Assembly: GCF_008065155.1 (NCBI RefSeq)
Contig: NZ_CP042819.1
Span: forward strand, 3,096,501 to 3,160,500
Origin: Octadecabacter sp. SW4
GTDB lineage: Bacteria > Pseudomonadota > Alphaproteobacteria > Rhodobacterales > Rhodobacteraceae
DNA length: 64,000 nt
Direction of reading: 5' to 3'
Each line of letters opens with the position of its first letter. The first letter of the stretch is position 1. The position numbers and the translations under genes were made by a program. Below are positions 18,834 through 28,704 of this stretch, one piece after another. Under the pieces are notes generated by a model. That model ran no database searches, was not told the origin of the DNA, and saw only the letters and a program-made list of their open reading frames with translations.

Positions 18834-19567
18834 CCCGGATGTCTGTGCGAGTTGCTCAACACTGCCGTTTCGTCTTACTCGGATTGCTTTTTCTGGCAGC
18901 TGCAAACATCGCAACTGCGCAGTCCGATCAGACGATGCGTTTCTCAACAATTGGTCCGATCCTTATGAGCGGTGATGCGACGATGGCAGATGGTTCAATC
19001 CAGCTGGTTCCCTCGCTCGCAGGGCAGGTCGGGGGTGGATTTCGCGCCGATCCGATCTGTTTGAGTTCTTTCTCGACCAAATTCACTTTTGCCATTTCGG
19101 ACCCCGGCAATTCCGGAGCCGACGGTCTGGCCCTGGTCCTTCAAGACACTCCGACCAAGCTTGGCCGTATTGGCGGCGGCATAGGCTATGTTGGATCGTC
19201 ACCAAGCCTTGCCATCGAATTTGACACCTACCGAAATCGTGGCGACCCGAACGACAACCACACCGAAATCGTTGCCACTTACGCAAACGGGTCGGTGATC
19301 CGAACTCCTGCCGTAGTCCCCGGCAAACTTGAGGACGGCGGCGCATGGATTGCCTGGGTCGACTACCGGAATCCAATTCTGGAGTTGCGCCTGGGCCGCG
19401 ATGACGAACGTCCAACTGAAGCATTGCTGACACTTGATATTGACTTGGCCGCGCTATTCGCGACCGACCGCGCCTATATCGGTTTCACGTCGGCGACAGG
19501 GGCAGCCTGGGCAGACCATCGTATTCTTGACTGGGCCCTTCGCGAGTGCGCTGATCTTGTCGGCTAG
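18830..19567 (+). CDS. Exported legume-type (L-type) lectin domain protein
   Basis: 245 residues; start GTG 18830 overlaps the upstream TGA (GTGA). ATG 18839 is an equally possible start. Signal peptide to about residue 30 (IATAQS). The mature part is one L-type lectin beta-sandwich: ADGLALVLQ (97-105), then the metal-binding loop EFDTYRNRGDPNDNH (130-144), which keeps the Glu, Asp, Asn, Asp and His ligands of plant lectins, and GFTSATG (218-224) near the C-terminus. Cys77 and Cys240 may form a disulfide. It would bind a glycan outside the cell or in the periplasm; the ligand is unknown. It is the last gene of a three-gene overlapping cluster. Confidence 0.8.
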   Translation: MTRMSVRVAQHCRFVLLGLLFLAAANIATAQSDQTMRFSTIGPILMSGDATMADGSIQLVPSLAGQVGGGFRADPICLSSFSTKFTFAISDPGNSGADGLALVLQDTPTKLGRIGGGIGYVGSSPSLAIEFDTYRNRGDPNDNHTEIVATYANGSVIRTPAVVPGKLEDGGAWIAWVDYRNPILELRLGRDDERPTEALLTLDIDLAALFATDRAYIGFTSATGAAWADHRILDWALRECADLVG

Positions 19568-19581
19568 AAGCGGCAATTTCA

Positions 19582-19914
19582 TCAAATCTCAAAGAAATAC
19601 GGATCAACTCGGCGCCAGAAGTGCAATAAATCCTGACCCGTAGCCGGATGACGACCCAACGCTTCAATCGCAAGAATGTCGGCAGCAACAAGCGCCGACA
19701 GCTTGTAGGCCAAGGCAGCGGGCGCGGCCTGACCTTTTACAAGATCCTCGAACTGAGACGCCGCAGACGTTATCGCAAAACAAATGCTCAGCGCCTTCTC
19801 GCGCGGCCATTTGCGCGCCAGGTCGCGCACAAGCGCACAAATGCTTTTTGCCTCACCCGTGGCAAGAACCGCGACCGAATATTCGATCATCAGATCGATA
19901 TTTCCCCGATGCAT
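19582..19914 (-). CDS. Small helical protein, function unknown
   Basis: 110 residues, or 102 if the second ATG (19888-19890, behind GGGGA) is used. It is predicted mostly helical and soluble, with no signal peptide. It contains LARKWPREKALSICFAITSAASQFEDLV and a C-terminal GQDLLHFWRRVDPYFFEI. Codon use and density fit a real gene, and no better frame covers the segment. It is convergent with the lectin gene (14-bp gap) and lies downstream of tRNA-Arg on the same strand. I cannot assign a function. Confidence 0.55.
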   Translation of the reverse strand: MHRGNIDLMIEYSVAVLATGEAKSICALVRDLARKWPREKALSICFAITSAASQFEDLVKGQAAPAALAYKLSALVAADILAIEALGRHPATGQDLLHFWRRVDPYFFEI

Positions 19915-20012
19915 AAAACGCTACCACTTAATCCATCCACCATCGTCATACATCGGCAACGCCCACAACGGTAGCCAAATCAAAATGACGAGCCATTTCA
20001 AACCGAAAGAAG

Positions 20013-20089
20013 TGGCGACCCCGGCAGGATTCGAACCTGCAACCTGCCCCTTAGGAGGGGGCTGCTCTATCCAGTTGAGCCACGGGACC
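20013..20089 (-). tRNA. tRNA-Arg (CCT)
   Basis: Full 77-nt cloverleaf on the minus strand with encoded CCA. Acceptor GGTCCCG pairs with CGGGGTC (two wobbles). The anticodon arm is GCCCC-CTCCTAA-GGGGC, with anticodon CCT reading AGG, and the T-loop is GTTCGAATC. It stands alone between the small helical protein and the LacI gene. Confidence 0.95.
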
Positions 20090-20206
20090 ACGGGGAATGT
20101 GAATGCCTGTAATTGGCGCCAAGGTCAACGTTGTGCATCGGGCTTGGACAAGGCGCGCTTGCCAGAGTAACAAGGGGCAGGGAAGAAATTTCAGGGCGGC
20201 GACAGC

Positions 20207-21232
20207 GTGACCACACGGACCAAAAGACCACTTACCTTGCGGGATGTTTCCGAAGCATCCGGCGTCAGCGAAATGACCGTCAGCCGCGTGTTGCGCAACA
20301 AGGGTGACGTCAGCGAAGCGACCCGCATCAAGGTGCAGGATGCCGCCAAGCGGCTTGGCTATGTGCCCAACAAGATCGCAGGCGCTCTGGCCAGTCAAAG
20401 GGTGAACCTTGTCGCGGTGATCATCCCCAGCCTTGGCAATATGGTATTCCCCGAAGTGCTGTCGGGTATTTCGGAGACCCTTGATGGCACAGACTTGCAG
20501 CCCGTCGTTGGCGTCACCAACTACATGCCCGAAAAAGAGGAAAAAGTCCTGTTCGAGATGCTGTCGTGGCGTCCTTCGGGCGTGATCATCGCCGGGCTGG
20601 AACACACCGAGGCATCGCGCGCAATGTTGTCGCAGGCCGATATTCCCGTTGTGGAAATCATGGATGTAGACGGCGAAGCGATCGACGCAAGCGTGGGCAT
20701 TTCCCATCGCCGCGCGGGCCGGATCATGGCCGAGGAAATCCTGAAAGCGGGCTACAAGCGGATCGGTTTCCTGGGAACGAAAATGCCGCTTGATCACCGC
20801 GCCCGCAAACGGTTCGAAGGATTTACGCAAACCCTCGCCAAGTCGGGGATCGAGATCGCGGATCAGGAGTTTTATTCAGGTGGATCGGCGCTAGCCAAGG
20901 GTCGCGAGATGACCCAGGCCATGTTGAATCGCACGCCCGACATCGATTTCTTGTATTATTCCAACGACATGATCGGCGCTGGCGGGTTGCTCTACCTGCT
21001 GGAAAAAGGTGTCGATATCCCGACCCAAATCGGCCTCGCCGGGTTCAATGGCGTTGAGCTGTTGGACGGCCTGCCCCGCCAGTTGGCCACGATGGATGCC
21101 TGCCGTCGTGACATCGGCCAGAAGGCGGCCGAAATTATCGCGCGCCGCAACACCGACCCGACCGAACCAGAGGGCGAGCGGATCGAACTTAGCCCCACGC
21201 TAAGCCTTGGTGACACGCTGCGTCGCCGTTAA
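20207..21232 (+). CDS. LacI-family transcriptional regulator
   Basis: 341 residues from GTG 20207; the ribosome site is weak. An N-terminal LacI helix-turn-helix ([23 protein letters not shown], residues 9-31) and hinge helix (NKIAGALAS, about 55-63) precede a periplasmic-binding-protein-like effector domain. The effector domain resembles GntR-type gluconate/sugar repressors. It is convergent with xylA, their stops sharing TTAA at 21229-21232, so it probably responds to a pentose, xyloside or related sugar and controls xylA-GH3 (inference). I did not find a convincing operator. Confidence 0.9.
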   Translation: MTTRTKRPLTLRDVSEASGVSEMTVSRVLRNKGDVSEATRIKVQDAAKRLGYVPNKIAGALASQRVNLVAVIIPSLGNMVFPEVLSGISETLDGTDLQPVVGVTNYMPEKEEKVLFEMLSWRPSGVIIAGLEHTEASRAMLSQADIPVVEIMDVDGEAIDASVGISHRRAGRIMAEEILKAGYKRIGFLGTKMPLDHRARKRFEGFTQTLAKSGIEIADQEFYSGGSALAKGREMTQAMLNRTPDIDFLYYSNDMIGAGGLLYLLEKGVDIPTQIGLAGFNGVELLDGLPRQLATMDACRRDIGQKAAEIIARRNTDPTEPEGERIELSPTLSLGDTLRRR

Positions 21233-22536
21233 ACGAACCGGTTTACGTAGTTTTCAAGCATTTCCTGACGGCCCGACTGCGGGGCGGGATTGATCCCCAG
21301 GTCCAGAACGCGCTGCGTGATCGCCCCAAGGTCACTGCCAAGCATCGCTTGCGCTTCGGGGTTGTCCCACCCGGCATAACGATCGCGCAACACGTCGCTT
21401 AGCCCGCCGTCCTCGATCATTGCCGCCGCCGCCTTGAGGCCGCGTGCGCAGATATCCATCCCACCGACATGCGCCGCAATCAGGTCTTGCGGATCAAGCG
21501 ACTGACGCCGTAGTTTCGCGTCAAAATTGGTGCCGCCCGTATCAAACCCGCCCGCGTTCAGCACATGATAGTATGCCAGCGCAACCTCGGGGACATTGTT
21601 GGGAAACTGGTCCGTGTCCCAGCCCGATTGGTAGTCGTTGCGATTCATGTCGATGCTGCCCAGCATCCCTTCGGAGGCAGCCACCGCCAGTTCGTGTTCA
21701 AACGAATGGCCCGCCAAAATCGCGTGACCCTGTTCAAGGTTCAGCTTCACTTCGCGCTCAAGCCCGTATTTCCGCAGGAAGCCGATACAGGTCGCCGCAT
21801 CAAAGTCATACTGGTGCTTTGAAGGTTCCTGCGGCTTTGGTTCGACCAAAATCGTGCCCTTGAAGCCAATCTTGTGTTTGTAATCGACCACCATGTTGAG
21901 GAACCGGCCCATGTGGTCCATCTCTTGCCGGAGGTCTGTATTGAGCAGGGTTTCATAGCCTTCACGCCCACCCCACAACACATAATTCTGCCCGCCCAAT
22001 TTGTGGGTCGCGTCCATATTGCTTTTGACGGTCGCAGCGGCAAAGGCAAAGACATCCGGGTCAGGATTTGTCGACGCGCCTGACATCCAGCGCCGATGGC
22101 TAAACATATTCGCAGTGCCCCAAAGGCAGCCCGCTTTGGCCGATGCCATCTTGTCGGCGATGTAATCCGTGATCTCGTTCAGGGTCGCGAGGTTATCGGC
22201 AAAATTACCCTGATCCGGGCGCAGGTCCAGATCGTGCCAGCAAAAGTAAGGCACATCCAGCAGATCAAACATCTCAAACGCCACATCAGCCTTGAGGCGG
22301 GCGTTGGCCATGTTGTCCTGGGGGTGCCACGGGCGCTCAAACGTTTGACTACCAAAAGGATCACCGCCTTCCCACGCAAAAGAATGCCACCACGCAACGG
22401 CAAATCGCAGATGGTCTTCCATCCGCTTGCCCATGATCACCGCATCGGCGTCATAGTGACGAAAGGCTAGCGGGTTTGTGCTGTCGGCCCCTTCAAAGGT
22501 GACCTTGTTGAGGCCGTTAAAAAATCCGGTCGCCAT
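21229..22536 (-). CDS. xylA: Xylose isomerase
   Basis: 435 residues from ATG 22534-22536, with AAAGGA about 6 bp upstream. Class II xylose isomerase features are visible: the FAVAWWHSF active-site region (His), [14 protein letters not shown], the metal ligand Glu in [16 protein letters not shown], the GHSFEHELA histidine motif and GSIDMNRND. It converts D-xylose to D-xylulose. It lies 14 bp behind the GH3 gene on the same strand, forming a two-gene unit in which the glycosidase would release the sugar. No xylulokinase or xylose transporter is in the window. Confidence 0.97.
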   Translation of the reverse strand: MATGFFNGLNKVTFEGADSTNPLAFRHYDADAVIMGKRMEDHLRFAVAWWHSFAWEGGDPFGSQTFERPWHPQDNMANARLKADVAFEMFDLLDVPYFCWHDLDLRPDQGNFADNLATLNEITDYIADKMASAKAGCLWGTANMFSHRRWMSGASTNPDPDVFAFAAATVKSNMDATHKLGGQNYVLWGGREGYETLLNTDLRQEMDHMGRFLNMVVDYKHKIGFKGTILVEPKPQEPSKHQYDFDAATCIGFLRKYGLEREVKLNLEQGHAILAGHSFEHELAVAASEGMLGSIDMNRNDYQSGWDTDQFPNNVPEVALAYYHVLNAGGFDTGGTNFDAKLRRQSLDPQDLIAAHVGGMDICARGLKAAAAMIEDGGLSDVLRDRYAGWDNPEAQAMLGSDLGAITQRVLDLGINPAPQSGRQEMLENYVNRFV

Positions 22537-22550
22537 CAGTTGTCCTTTCA

Positions 22551-24932
22551 CTATGGGCGGCGCCGCAGCGGCTGCACCTTGCAATCGCTTTCCATCCGCC
22601 AATGGGTCGCAAGTGTGCGGGTATTGCCGGTGACTGTCACGCGCGTTTCCAGTTTTATGTCATTGCTAGAAGCACCGATCATCAGATCAAAATCCCCCGG
22701 TTCAACGATCCGTTTGCCCGCTGCGCCGGTAAAATTCAGCATGTCCACGGGCACGCGAAAGGTGACGCGCGCAGCCCTGCCCGCAGGCAGGTTCACCCGA
22801 CCAAAGGCCTTGAGCTCCTTCACGGGCCGTACAAAGAACGCCAGTCTGTCGCGCACATAAAGCTGCGGCACGTCAACACCCGCCCGCGCGCCCGTGTTGG
22901 TCAGGGTGAAAGACAGATCGATGGTGCCAGTGTCAATATCCACCGGATCGGCCGCAAGCGACAGATCGCTATAGGCAAAGCTGGTATAGCCAAGCCCGTG
23001 CCCAAACGGATACTGGCTGCCGAAATGCCGCGCGATAGGCGTCCCGGACGCCTTGAATTTGTGATTGTAGTAATAGGGCGCGGCGCCAGCACTGCGCGGC
23101 ACCGAAATCGTCAATCGTCCCGAGGGTTCGACCGCCCCGGTCAAAACATCAGCTAATGCCGCACCGCCCTGCTCACCGCCGAAAAACGCCATGACTTGCG
23201 CTGCCAGCGCGCCCTCAAGCCCGCCAAGTGTATAGGGTCGCCCGCTTGTCAGCACGACAACCACGGGCGTTCCCGTCGCAACCACTGCCGCCAGCAGCTC
23301 TTGCTGAATGCCGGGCAGATCAAGCGTATCAACGTCGGACCCTTCGCCAACCGTGCCGGTCTGGAAAATGCCGGAAAGATCACCGACACAGACCACCGCA
23401 ATATCGGCGGCACTGGCCGCGGCCACCGCTTCGGGGATCAGGTCGCGCCGCGTGGACAGGGGCGACGTTTGATCAAGGGTCGTGCTATCGGACACGTCAC
23501 CGGGAAAGACTGGCGCACCGGCGCTGCGGGTTTCCAGAATGAAACAGCCCTGCGCAAAGGCAACGTTTTCGTCGCCCAGCGCGGCACGCAGCCCTGCAAG
23601 CGGCGTGACAACCCGATCTGCATTGCCAGGTCGATCCAGATTGATCAGATGCACCGGAAAACTGTAATCGCCCAGCATCGCCAAAGGATCATCCGCAGTC
23701 GGGCCTATCACGGCGATCCGCGCTGTCGGATCCAGCGGCAGCACACCGTTATTGTCCAGGATCGTCACCGATTGCGACGCGACCTCGCGTGCAAGATCAA
23801 GTGCGGGCTGCTGGGCAAGGGCAATCGCCGCATCGTCCACATAGGGGTGCTCGAACAACCCCAACCGGAACTTTTCGCGCAACACGCGGCCAACGGCGGC
23901 GTCGATCGTGTCCATCGAAATCAGCCCGCGATCAAGGGCCGCACGCAGATGCGGTGCGCAATCGTCACCGGGCAGTTCAACGTCCAGACCTGCATTGAAC
24001 GCCAGCGCTGCCGCTTCGGCCGCATCCGCCGCTACACCGTGATGGGTGTGCAGCAGGCTCACACCGATATAGTCCGCAACGATCAACCCATCAAAGCCCC
24101 ACTGATTGCGCAAAACTTCGGTCAGCAGGTGGCCCGAGGCATGGACAGGTTCGCCATCAATATCGTGATAGGCCGGCATCACCGACCCGGCATTGCCCAA
24201 CTTGACGGCCATCTCGAACGGCAGCAAGAAATCGTCGTTCAACTCGCGCCAGCCCATGTGCACCGGCGCATGGTTACGCCCGCCTTCGCTGTAGGAATGC
24301 CCGACATAATGCTTGAGGGTTGCCAGCACCTGACGGTCCTCGCCCTGTAGGCCCTGCACATATTTCGTCGCCAAAACACCCGTCAGATAGGGATCTTCGG
24401 CAAAGGTTTCCTCGGTCCGGCCCCAGCGGGCATCGCGGGCCACATCAAGTACGGGCGCAAGACCCTGACGCGCACCAACCGACAGGCACTCAGCACCAAT
24501 CGCCGCGCCAACCTGTTTGATCAGGTCGGGATTCCACGTCGCCCCATAAGCGAGCGAGGACGGGAACAGCGTCGCACCATCACCCATCAGACCTGACAAG
24601 CATTCCTCGTGGGCCAGCACAGGTATGCCAAGGCGGGTTTGCTCGACCAGAAACCGCTGTAGGGCATTCAGCGCGCGCACACCTGCTTGCGGCGCAACCG
24701 CACGGGTGCCAAGGGGGCGGGTGATCTGGCCAAGCCCGTGGGTCAGCGCAGCATTCACACTTTGCCCATCACTCGCGCCCGTGAACGCATCGCTGCGCAC
24801 CGTGTGATTGCCATCCTCGGACAAATGCAGCCACAAGGCATGAAGCTGCGCAATCTTTTCGTCCAGCGTCATCCGGTCAAGCAGATCAACGACTCTGTCA
24901 TCAACCGGCTGACCTGCGTCACGATAGGTCAT
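22551..24932 (-). CDS. Glycoside hydrolase family 3 beta-glycosidase (probable beta-xylosidase/beta-glucosidase)
   Basis: 793 residues without a signal peptide, so likely cytoplasmic. The N-terminal (beta/alpha)8 domain carries conserved KHYVGH (207-212) and the nucleophile Asp287 in [10 protein letters not shown] flavodoxin-like second domain (about 370-600) with [13 protein letters not shown] follows, and a C-terminal fibronectin-III-like domain (about 650-770) with [19 protein letters not shown]. Domain order and length are those of full three-domain GH3 enzymes. Substrate preference cannot be read reliably; co-transcription with xylA favours xylosides or xylo-oligosaccharides. The 199 bp between its start and tRNA-Lys should contain its promoter. 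Confidence 0.92.
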   Translation of the reverse strand: MTYRDAGQPVDDRVVDLLDRMTLDEKIAQLHALWLHLSEDGNHTVRSDAFTGASDGQSVNAALTHGLGQITRPLGTRAVAPQAGVRALNALQRFLVEQTRLGIPVLAHEECLSGLMGDGATLFPSSLAYGATWNPDLIKQVGAAIGAECLSVGARQGLAPVLDVARDARWGRTEETFAEDPYLTGVLATKYVQGLQGEDRQVLATLKHYVGHSYSEGGRNHAPVHMGWRELNDDFLLPFEMAVKLGNAGSVMPAYHDIDGEPVHASGHLLTEVLRNQWGFDGLIVADYIGVSLLHTHHGVAADAAEAAALAFNAGLDVELPGDDCAPHLRAALDRGLISMDTIDAAVGRVLREKFRLGLFEHPYVDDAAIALAQQPALDLAREVASQSVTILDNNGVLPLDPTARIAVIGPTADDPLAMLGDYSFPVHLINLDRPGNADRVVTPLAGLRAALGDENVAFAQGCFILETRSAGAPVFPGDVSDSTTLDQTSPLSTRRDLIPEAVAAASAADIAVVCVGDLSGIFQTGTVGEGSDVDTLDLPGIQQELLAAVVATGTPVVVVLTSGRPYTLGGLEGALAAQVMAFFGGEQGGAALADVLTGAVEPSGRLTISVPRSAGAAPYYYNHKFKASGTPIARHFGSQYPFGHGLGYTSFAYSDLSLAADPVDIDTGTIDLSFTLTNTGARAGVDVPQLYVRDRLAFFVRPVKELKAFGRVNLPAGRAARVTFRVPVDMLNFTGAAGKRIVEPGDFDLMIGASSNDIKLETRVTVTGNTRTLATHWRMESDCKVQPLRRRP

Positions 24933-25131
24933 TTTTTCAAGCCCCCCACCGCCAAAATGCTAGCACAGCTACAATAGTGAACAAACCAGACTTGCGGCAC
25001 AAACAGCATTTACGCGTCAAACGCTCGGTCCTCCGGGAACAGCGATTCTTTGGACGCGGGCCCAGAGCGGATTGCACAGCGGCAATTCCACCGCACCAAC
25101 AAACCCCAACGCCTGATATTCAGTGAAAAAA

Positions 25132-25207
25132 TGGTGAGCCGTGATGGGTTCGAACCATCGACCTACTGATTAAAAGTCAGTTGCTCTACCAACTGAGCTA
25201 ACGGCCC
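25132..25207 (-). tRNA. tRNA-Lys (TTT)
   Basis: 76-nt cloverleaf on the minus strand with encoded CCA. Acceptor GGGCCGT pairs with ACGGCTC; the D-arm is GCTCAGTTGGTAGAGC; the anticodon loop CTTTTAA has anticodon TTT; the T-loop is GTTCGAACC. The flanking stretch 24933-25293 holds nothing else I can identify apart from presumed promoters for the GH3 gene and dapF. Confidence 0.96.
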
Positions 25208-25293
25208 ACTAGGGGCGCTATCTAGAAAGCGCAACACATGGGGTCAACCCCCAAATGCACCTACCTCTGGATTCATATTCACGCGGAGTCTAT

Positions 25294-26118
25294 ATGCCCC
25301 CCATGCACCAAGGACAGACCCCCTCAGGCCTGCCGTTCATGAAGATGCACGGTCTCGGCAACGACTTTGTCGTCATCGACGAACGCGATGGCATCGTGCG
25401 CGCCACGCAACCCGTTGTCATGGCGATGGCTGATCGGCATCGTGGTATCGGATTCGATCAACTGGCGGTCATTTCGAACAGTCCGGATGGTGACGCACAT
25501 CTGACATTCTGGAACAGCGATGGCTCCCATTCGGCGACCTGCGGAAACGCGACACGCTGCATCGCTCGCTACCTGATGCAGGAAAAAGGCGTGACCGAGG
25601 TGACCGTGACGACTGAACGGGGCGCGCATCTGGCGCGCGATCTAGACGGCACGATCACGGTCAACATGGGACATCCCTCGCTGGAATGGCAGGACATCCC
25701 GCTGGCCCGCGAAATGGACACGTTGAAGCTCCCCCTGCCCGGACAGCCCGTGGCGACAGGAATGGGCAACCCCCATTGCACGTTCTTTGTCGATGACGCC
25801 GAAGCGATCGAACTTGAAACCGAAGGCCCGCGGTTCGAACATGATCCGCTTTTCCCGCAACGCACGAATGTCCAGTTCGCCAGTATCATCGGTGAAAACC
25901 ACATTCGCATGCGGGTCTGGGAAAGGGGCGCGGGCGTCACGCTGGCATCCGGGTCGTCATCCTGTGCGACTGCCGTTGCCGCACGGCGGCGCGGCTTGGT
26001 CAACGGCCAGGTCACGATGGATCTTGATGGTGGCCAGATCATGATTGACTGGCGCGACGATGGCATCTGGATGTCCGGCCCAACGGCCCATGTCTTTGAC
26101 GGTGTATGGCGCCCATGA
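25294..26118 (+). CDS. dapF: Diaminopimelate epimerase
   Basis: 274 residues from ATG 25294, with GGAG 5 bp upstream; other in-frame ATGs at 25255 and 25303 are possible. The family start (FMKMHGLGNDFVVID) is at residues 15-29. The two catalytic cysteines are Cys83 (HSATCGNATR) and the one in ASGSSSCATAVA near residue 228. It converts LL- to meso-diaminopimelate for peptidoglycan and lysine synthesis. The TGA stop overlaps the mtaB start (ATGA), giving a coupled pair. Confidence 0.95.
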   Translation: MPPMHQGQTPSGLPFMKMHGLGNDFVVIDERDGIVRATQPVVMAMADRHRGIGFDQLAVISNSPDGDAHLTFWNSDGSHSATCGNATRCIARYLMQEKGVTEVTVTTERGAHLARDLDGTITVNMGHPSLEWQDIPLAREMDTLKLPLPGQPVATGMGNPHCTFFVDDAEAIELETEGPRFEHDPLFPQRTNVQFASIIGENHIRMRVWERGAGVTLASGSSSCATAVAARRRGLVNGQVTMDLDGGQIMIDWRDDGIWMSGPTAHVFDGVWRP

Positions 26119-27368
26119 CCGCTCCGAAATTCACCACCCTTGGCTGCCGCCTCAACGCCTATGAAACCGAGGCAATGAAGGAACTGGCCACCACCGCTGG
26201 CGTGCAAAACGCCGTGGTCGTGAACACCTGCGCCGTCACCGCCGAGGCCGTGCGCAAAGCCAAACAGGAAATCCGCAAACTGCGCCGCGAGAATCCCGAT
26301 GCGACCGTGATCGTCACAGGCTGCGCCGCACAGACCGAACCGGCGACATTCGCGGCCATGCCCGAAGTATCCCGCGTCATCGGCAATACTGAAAAGATGC
26401 AGGCGGCCACTTGGGCAGGCATGACCCCCGACCTGATCGGCACGACCGAACCCGTGCAGGTTGATGACATCATGTCGGTTACCGAAACCGCAGGCCACCT
26501 GATCGACGGCTTCGGCACCCGAAGCCGGGCCTATGTTCAGGTCCAGAACGGCTGCGATCATCGCTGCACCTTCTGCATCATCCCATACGGGCGCGGCAAT
26601 TCCCGCTCGGTCCCCGCTGGCGTTGTTGTCGATCAGATCAAACGCCTTGTGGATCGCGGCTATAACGAAGTCGTCCTCACCGGCGTCGATCTGACAAGTT
26701 GGGGTATCGACCTGCCCGCTCAGCCCAAACTTGGCGATCTGGTCATGCGCATCCTGCGCCTTGTGCCTGATCTGCGCCGCCTGCGGATCAGCAGTATCGA
26801 CAGTATCGAAGTGGACGATAACCTGATGCTGGCCATCGCCACCGAACCGCGCCTGATGCCTCACCTGCACCTTAGCCTGCAACACGGCGACGACCTGATC
26901 CTCAAGCGGATGAAACGCCGCCACCTGCGCGATGATGCAATCAAATTCTCGGAAGATGCGCGCAAACTGCGCCCCGATATGACCTTTGGCGCGGATATCA
27001 TCGCCGGTTTCCCGACCGAAACCGAAGCGCATTTCGAAAACTCACTGAAACTCGTGGATGATTGCGCCCTCACCTGGCTGCATGTTTTTCCCTATTCCGC
27101 GCGCCAAGGCACTCCCGCCGCGAAAATGCCCGCGGTGAACGGCAAAGACATCAAGACCCGGGCCGCCCGCCTGCGCGCTGCGGGTGACGCGCAAGTGCAG
27201 CGCCATCTTGCCGCGCAGCAGGGTAAAACCCATCACATCCTGATGGAGAACACCCGAATGGGCCGCACCGAACAATTCACCGAAGTTTCTTTCGCCAGCG
27301 ACCACCCTGAAAGTGCAATCATCTCAGCCGTGATCACCGGCCAGTCAGGTCATCAACTGACCGCTTGA
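26115..27368 (+). CDS. mtaB: tRNA t6A37 methylthiotransferase MtaB
   Basis: 417 residues from ATG 26115, overlapping dapF by 4 bp. The N-terminal UPF0004 domain has cysteines in TLGCRLN, VNTCAVT and TGCAAQ for the auxiliary 4Fe-4S cluster. The radical-SAM motif is CDHRCTFC (CxxxCxxC). The C-terminus is a short TRAM-like region. It converts t6A to ms2t6A at position 37 of ANN-decoding tRNAs. The TLGCRLNAYE opening distinguishes MtaB from MiaB and RimO. Coupling to dapF is a common alphaproteobacterial arrangement as far as I recall. Confidence 0.93.
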   Translation: MTAPKFTTLGCRLNAYETEAMKELATTAGVQNAVVVNTCAVTAEAVRKAKQEIRKLRRENPDATVIVTGCAAQTEPATFAAMPEVSRVIGNTEKMQAATWAGMTPDLIGTTEPVQVDDIMSVTETAGHLIDGFGTRSRAYVQVQNGCDHRCTFCIIPYGRGNSRSVPAGVVVDQIKRLVDRGYNEVVLTGVDLTSWGIDLPAQPKLGDLVMRILRLVPDLRRLRISSIDSIEVDDNLMLAIATEPRLMPHLHLSLQHGDDLILKRMKRRHLRDDAIKFSEDARKLRPDMTFGADIIAGFPTETEAHFENSLKLVDDCALTWLHVFPYSARQGTPAAKMPAVNGKDIKTRAARLRAAGDAQVQRHLAAQQGKTHHILMENTRMGRTEQFTEVSFASDHPESAIISAVITGQSGHQLTA

Positions 27369-27410
27369 ACTTCATCTTGGCCAATACAACTCCCGCCGGA
27401 GGCTCCTGAT

Positions 27411-28043
27411 ATGGCAAACCTTCCGATCCTTTGGACATTCAGGCGCTGCCCCTATGCCATGCGCGCGCGCCTTGCGATCCAAAGCGCAGGCGTGCAGGTG
27501 GACCTGCGCGAAATCCTGTTGCGCGACAAACCGGCCGCGTTTCTGGCGTCCTCGCCCAAGGGCACTGTGCCGGTAATCGACACGGGCAAAACGGTGATCG
27601 AGGAAAGCCGCGATGTGATGGTCTGGGCGCTGGGCCAGAACGATCCCGAAGGCTGGCTGGACATGCCGCCAGCGGGGCACGTGCTGATCGACAGATGTGA
27701 TGGGCCGTTCAAGACGGCGCTGGATCACACGAAGTATGCGGTGCGCTACCCTGACCTTGACACGGCGGTGGAACGCGTCAAGGCGGCGCACTTCCTGCAT
27801 GACCTGAACGACCGCTTGGGTGATCAGCCCTATCTGTTTGGCCCATCCCCGAAATTGGCGGATATGGCCATCGCGCCCTTCGTGCGGCAATTCGCCAATA
27901 TTGACCACGCGTGGTTTGATGCACAGCCTTGGCCAAATCTGATCCGCTGGCTTGAGGCCTTCCTGACATCGGACGCTTTTGTCAGCATCATGACCAAATA
28001 CCCCCCTTGGCAAGCGGGGCAGGATACCGTTCATTTCCCCTGA
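27411..28043 (+). CDS. Glutathione S-transferase family protein
   Basis: 210 residues. The N-terminal thioredoxin-like domain has an RRCPYAMRARLA motif near residues 12-23, the CPYA cysteine form typical of omega/beta-like or glutaredoxin-like GSTs. A KGTVPVI cis-Pro motif (about 50-56) and ESRDVMVWA follow. The all-helical C-terminal domain ends near residue 200. Substrate unknown. It starts 42 bp after mtaB and 15 bp before a PaiB-like gene; the run of GST, PaiB-like and GST genes looks like one transcript. Confidence 0.88.
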   Translation: MANLPILWTFRRCPYAMRARLAIQSAGVQVDLREILLRDKPAAFLASSPKGTVPVIDTGKTVIEESRDVMVWALGQNDPEGWLDMPPAGHVLIDRCDGPFKTALDHTKYAVRYPDLDTAVERVKAAHFLHDLNDRLGDQPYLFGPSPKLADMAIAPFVRQFANIDHAWFDAQPWPNLIRWLEAFLTSDAFVSIMTKYPPWQAGQDTVHFP

Positions 28044-28058
28044 CCACAGGAGAGGCCG

Positions 28059-28682
28059 ATGCACCCCAACCCGATTTTCCGCAAGACGGACGCAAGTCGC
28101 AATTTCGACTTTGCCCGTGATCGCAGTTTCGGGGCGCTGTCGATCAACGGTGATGACGGGCCATTGATGTCGCATGTCCCTTTCCTGCTGGCCGAGAACA
28201 ATCAAAGCCTTGATCTACATCTTGTGCGTTCAAACCCGATTGCCCGCGCGCTGGATGCCCCCGTCAGGGCCGTGATCGCTGTAACCGGGCCGGACAGCTA
28301 TATTTCGCCCGACTGGTATGGTGTCACTGATCAGGTGCCGACGTGGAATTATGTCGCCGTGCATCTGCGTGGCACGTTGGAGCGCCTGCCCGACAGCGAG
28401 TTGCGCGATGTGATTGACCGCCAGTCGGCCCGTTTCGAGGATCAATTGGCGCCGAAAGCGCCCTGGACCACCGCCAAAATGACCCCCGACGTGCTGGAAA
28501 AGATGATGCGTCAAATTGTACCGTTCCGGATGCGGGTTGAAAGCGTCGATGGCACGTGGAAACTGAACCAGAATAAACCCGACACGGTGCGCGAAAGCGC
28601 CGCCGGTTTCGTGAACGGCTATGGTATAGGTAGCGAACCTGCCATGCTTGCCGCCTTGATGCTTGCCCCACCGCGCGACTGA
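28059..28682 (+). CDS. FMN-binding PaiB-family protein
   Basis: 207 residues from ATG 28059 with AGGAG about 7 bp upstream. Split-barrel flavin-binding fold of the PaiB family: HVPFLLAE, then YISPDWYG and VPTWNYVAVH (about 87-107), and the C-terminal WKLNQNKP motif. PaiB of Bacillus was described as a negative regulator of sporulation and protease genes, but most members probably act as small FMN proteins with unknown substrates. Here it sits between two GST genes, suggesting a detoxification or redox context (inference). Confidence 0.88.
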   Translation: MHPNPIFRKTDASRNFDFARDRSFGALSINGDDGPLMSHVPFLLAENNQSLDLHLVRSNPIARALDAPVRAVIAVTGPDSYISPDWYGVTDQVPTWNYVAVHLRGTLERLPDSELRDVIDRQSARFEDQLAPKAPWTTAKMTPDVLEKMMRQIVPFRMRVESVDGTWKLNQNKPDTVRESAAGFVNGYGIGSEPAMLAALMLAPPRD

Positions 28683-28704
28683 CGCGCCAACCTGAAAGGC
28701 CCCC

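Noticed and set aside
23196..24350. 384-codon open frame on the plus strand inside the GH3 gene
   Set aside because: Arg/Gln/His-rich mirror of the GH3 coding strand; no ribosome site or domain.
24958..24965. TGCTAGCA palindrome upstream of the GH3 gene as a LacI operator
   Set aside because: LacI-family operators are longer and have a central CG; an 8-bp palindrome alone is expected by chance in this length.
20013..25207. The tRNA-flanked xylA/GH3/LacI interval as an integrated genomic island
   Set aside because: No integrase, attachment-site repeat or visible composition shift; both tRNAs are complete and no duplicated tRNA 3' end was seen.
25569..27032. 487-codon open frame on the minus strand over dapF and mtaB
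   Set aside because: Antisense to two clear enzymes with intact catalytic motifs; the product has shadow-type composition and no recognisable domain.
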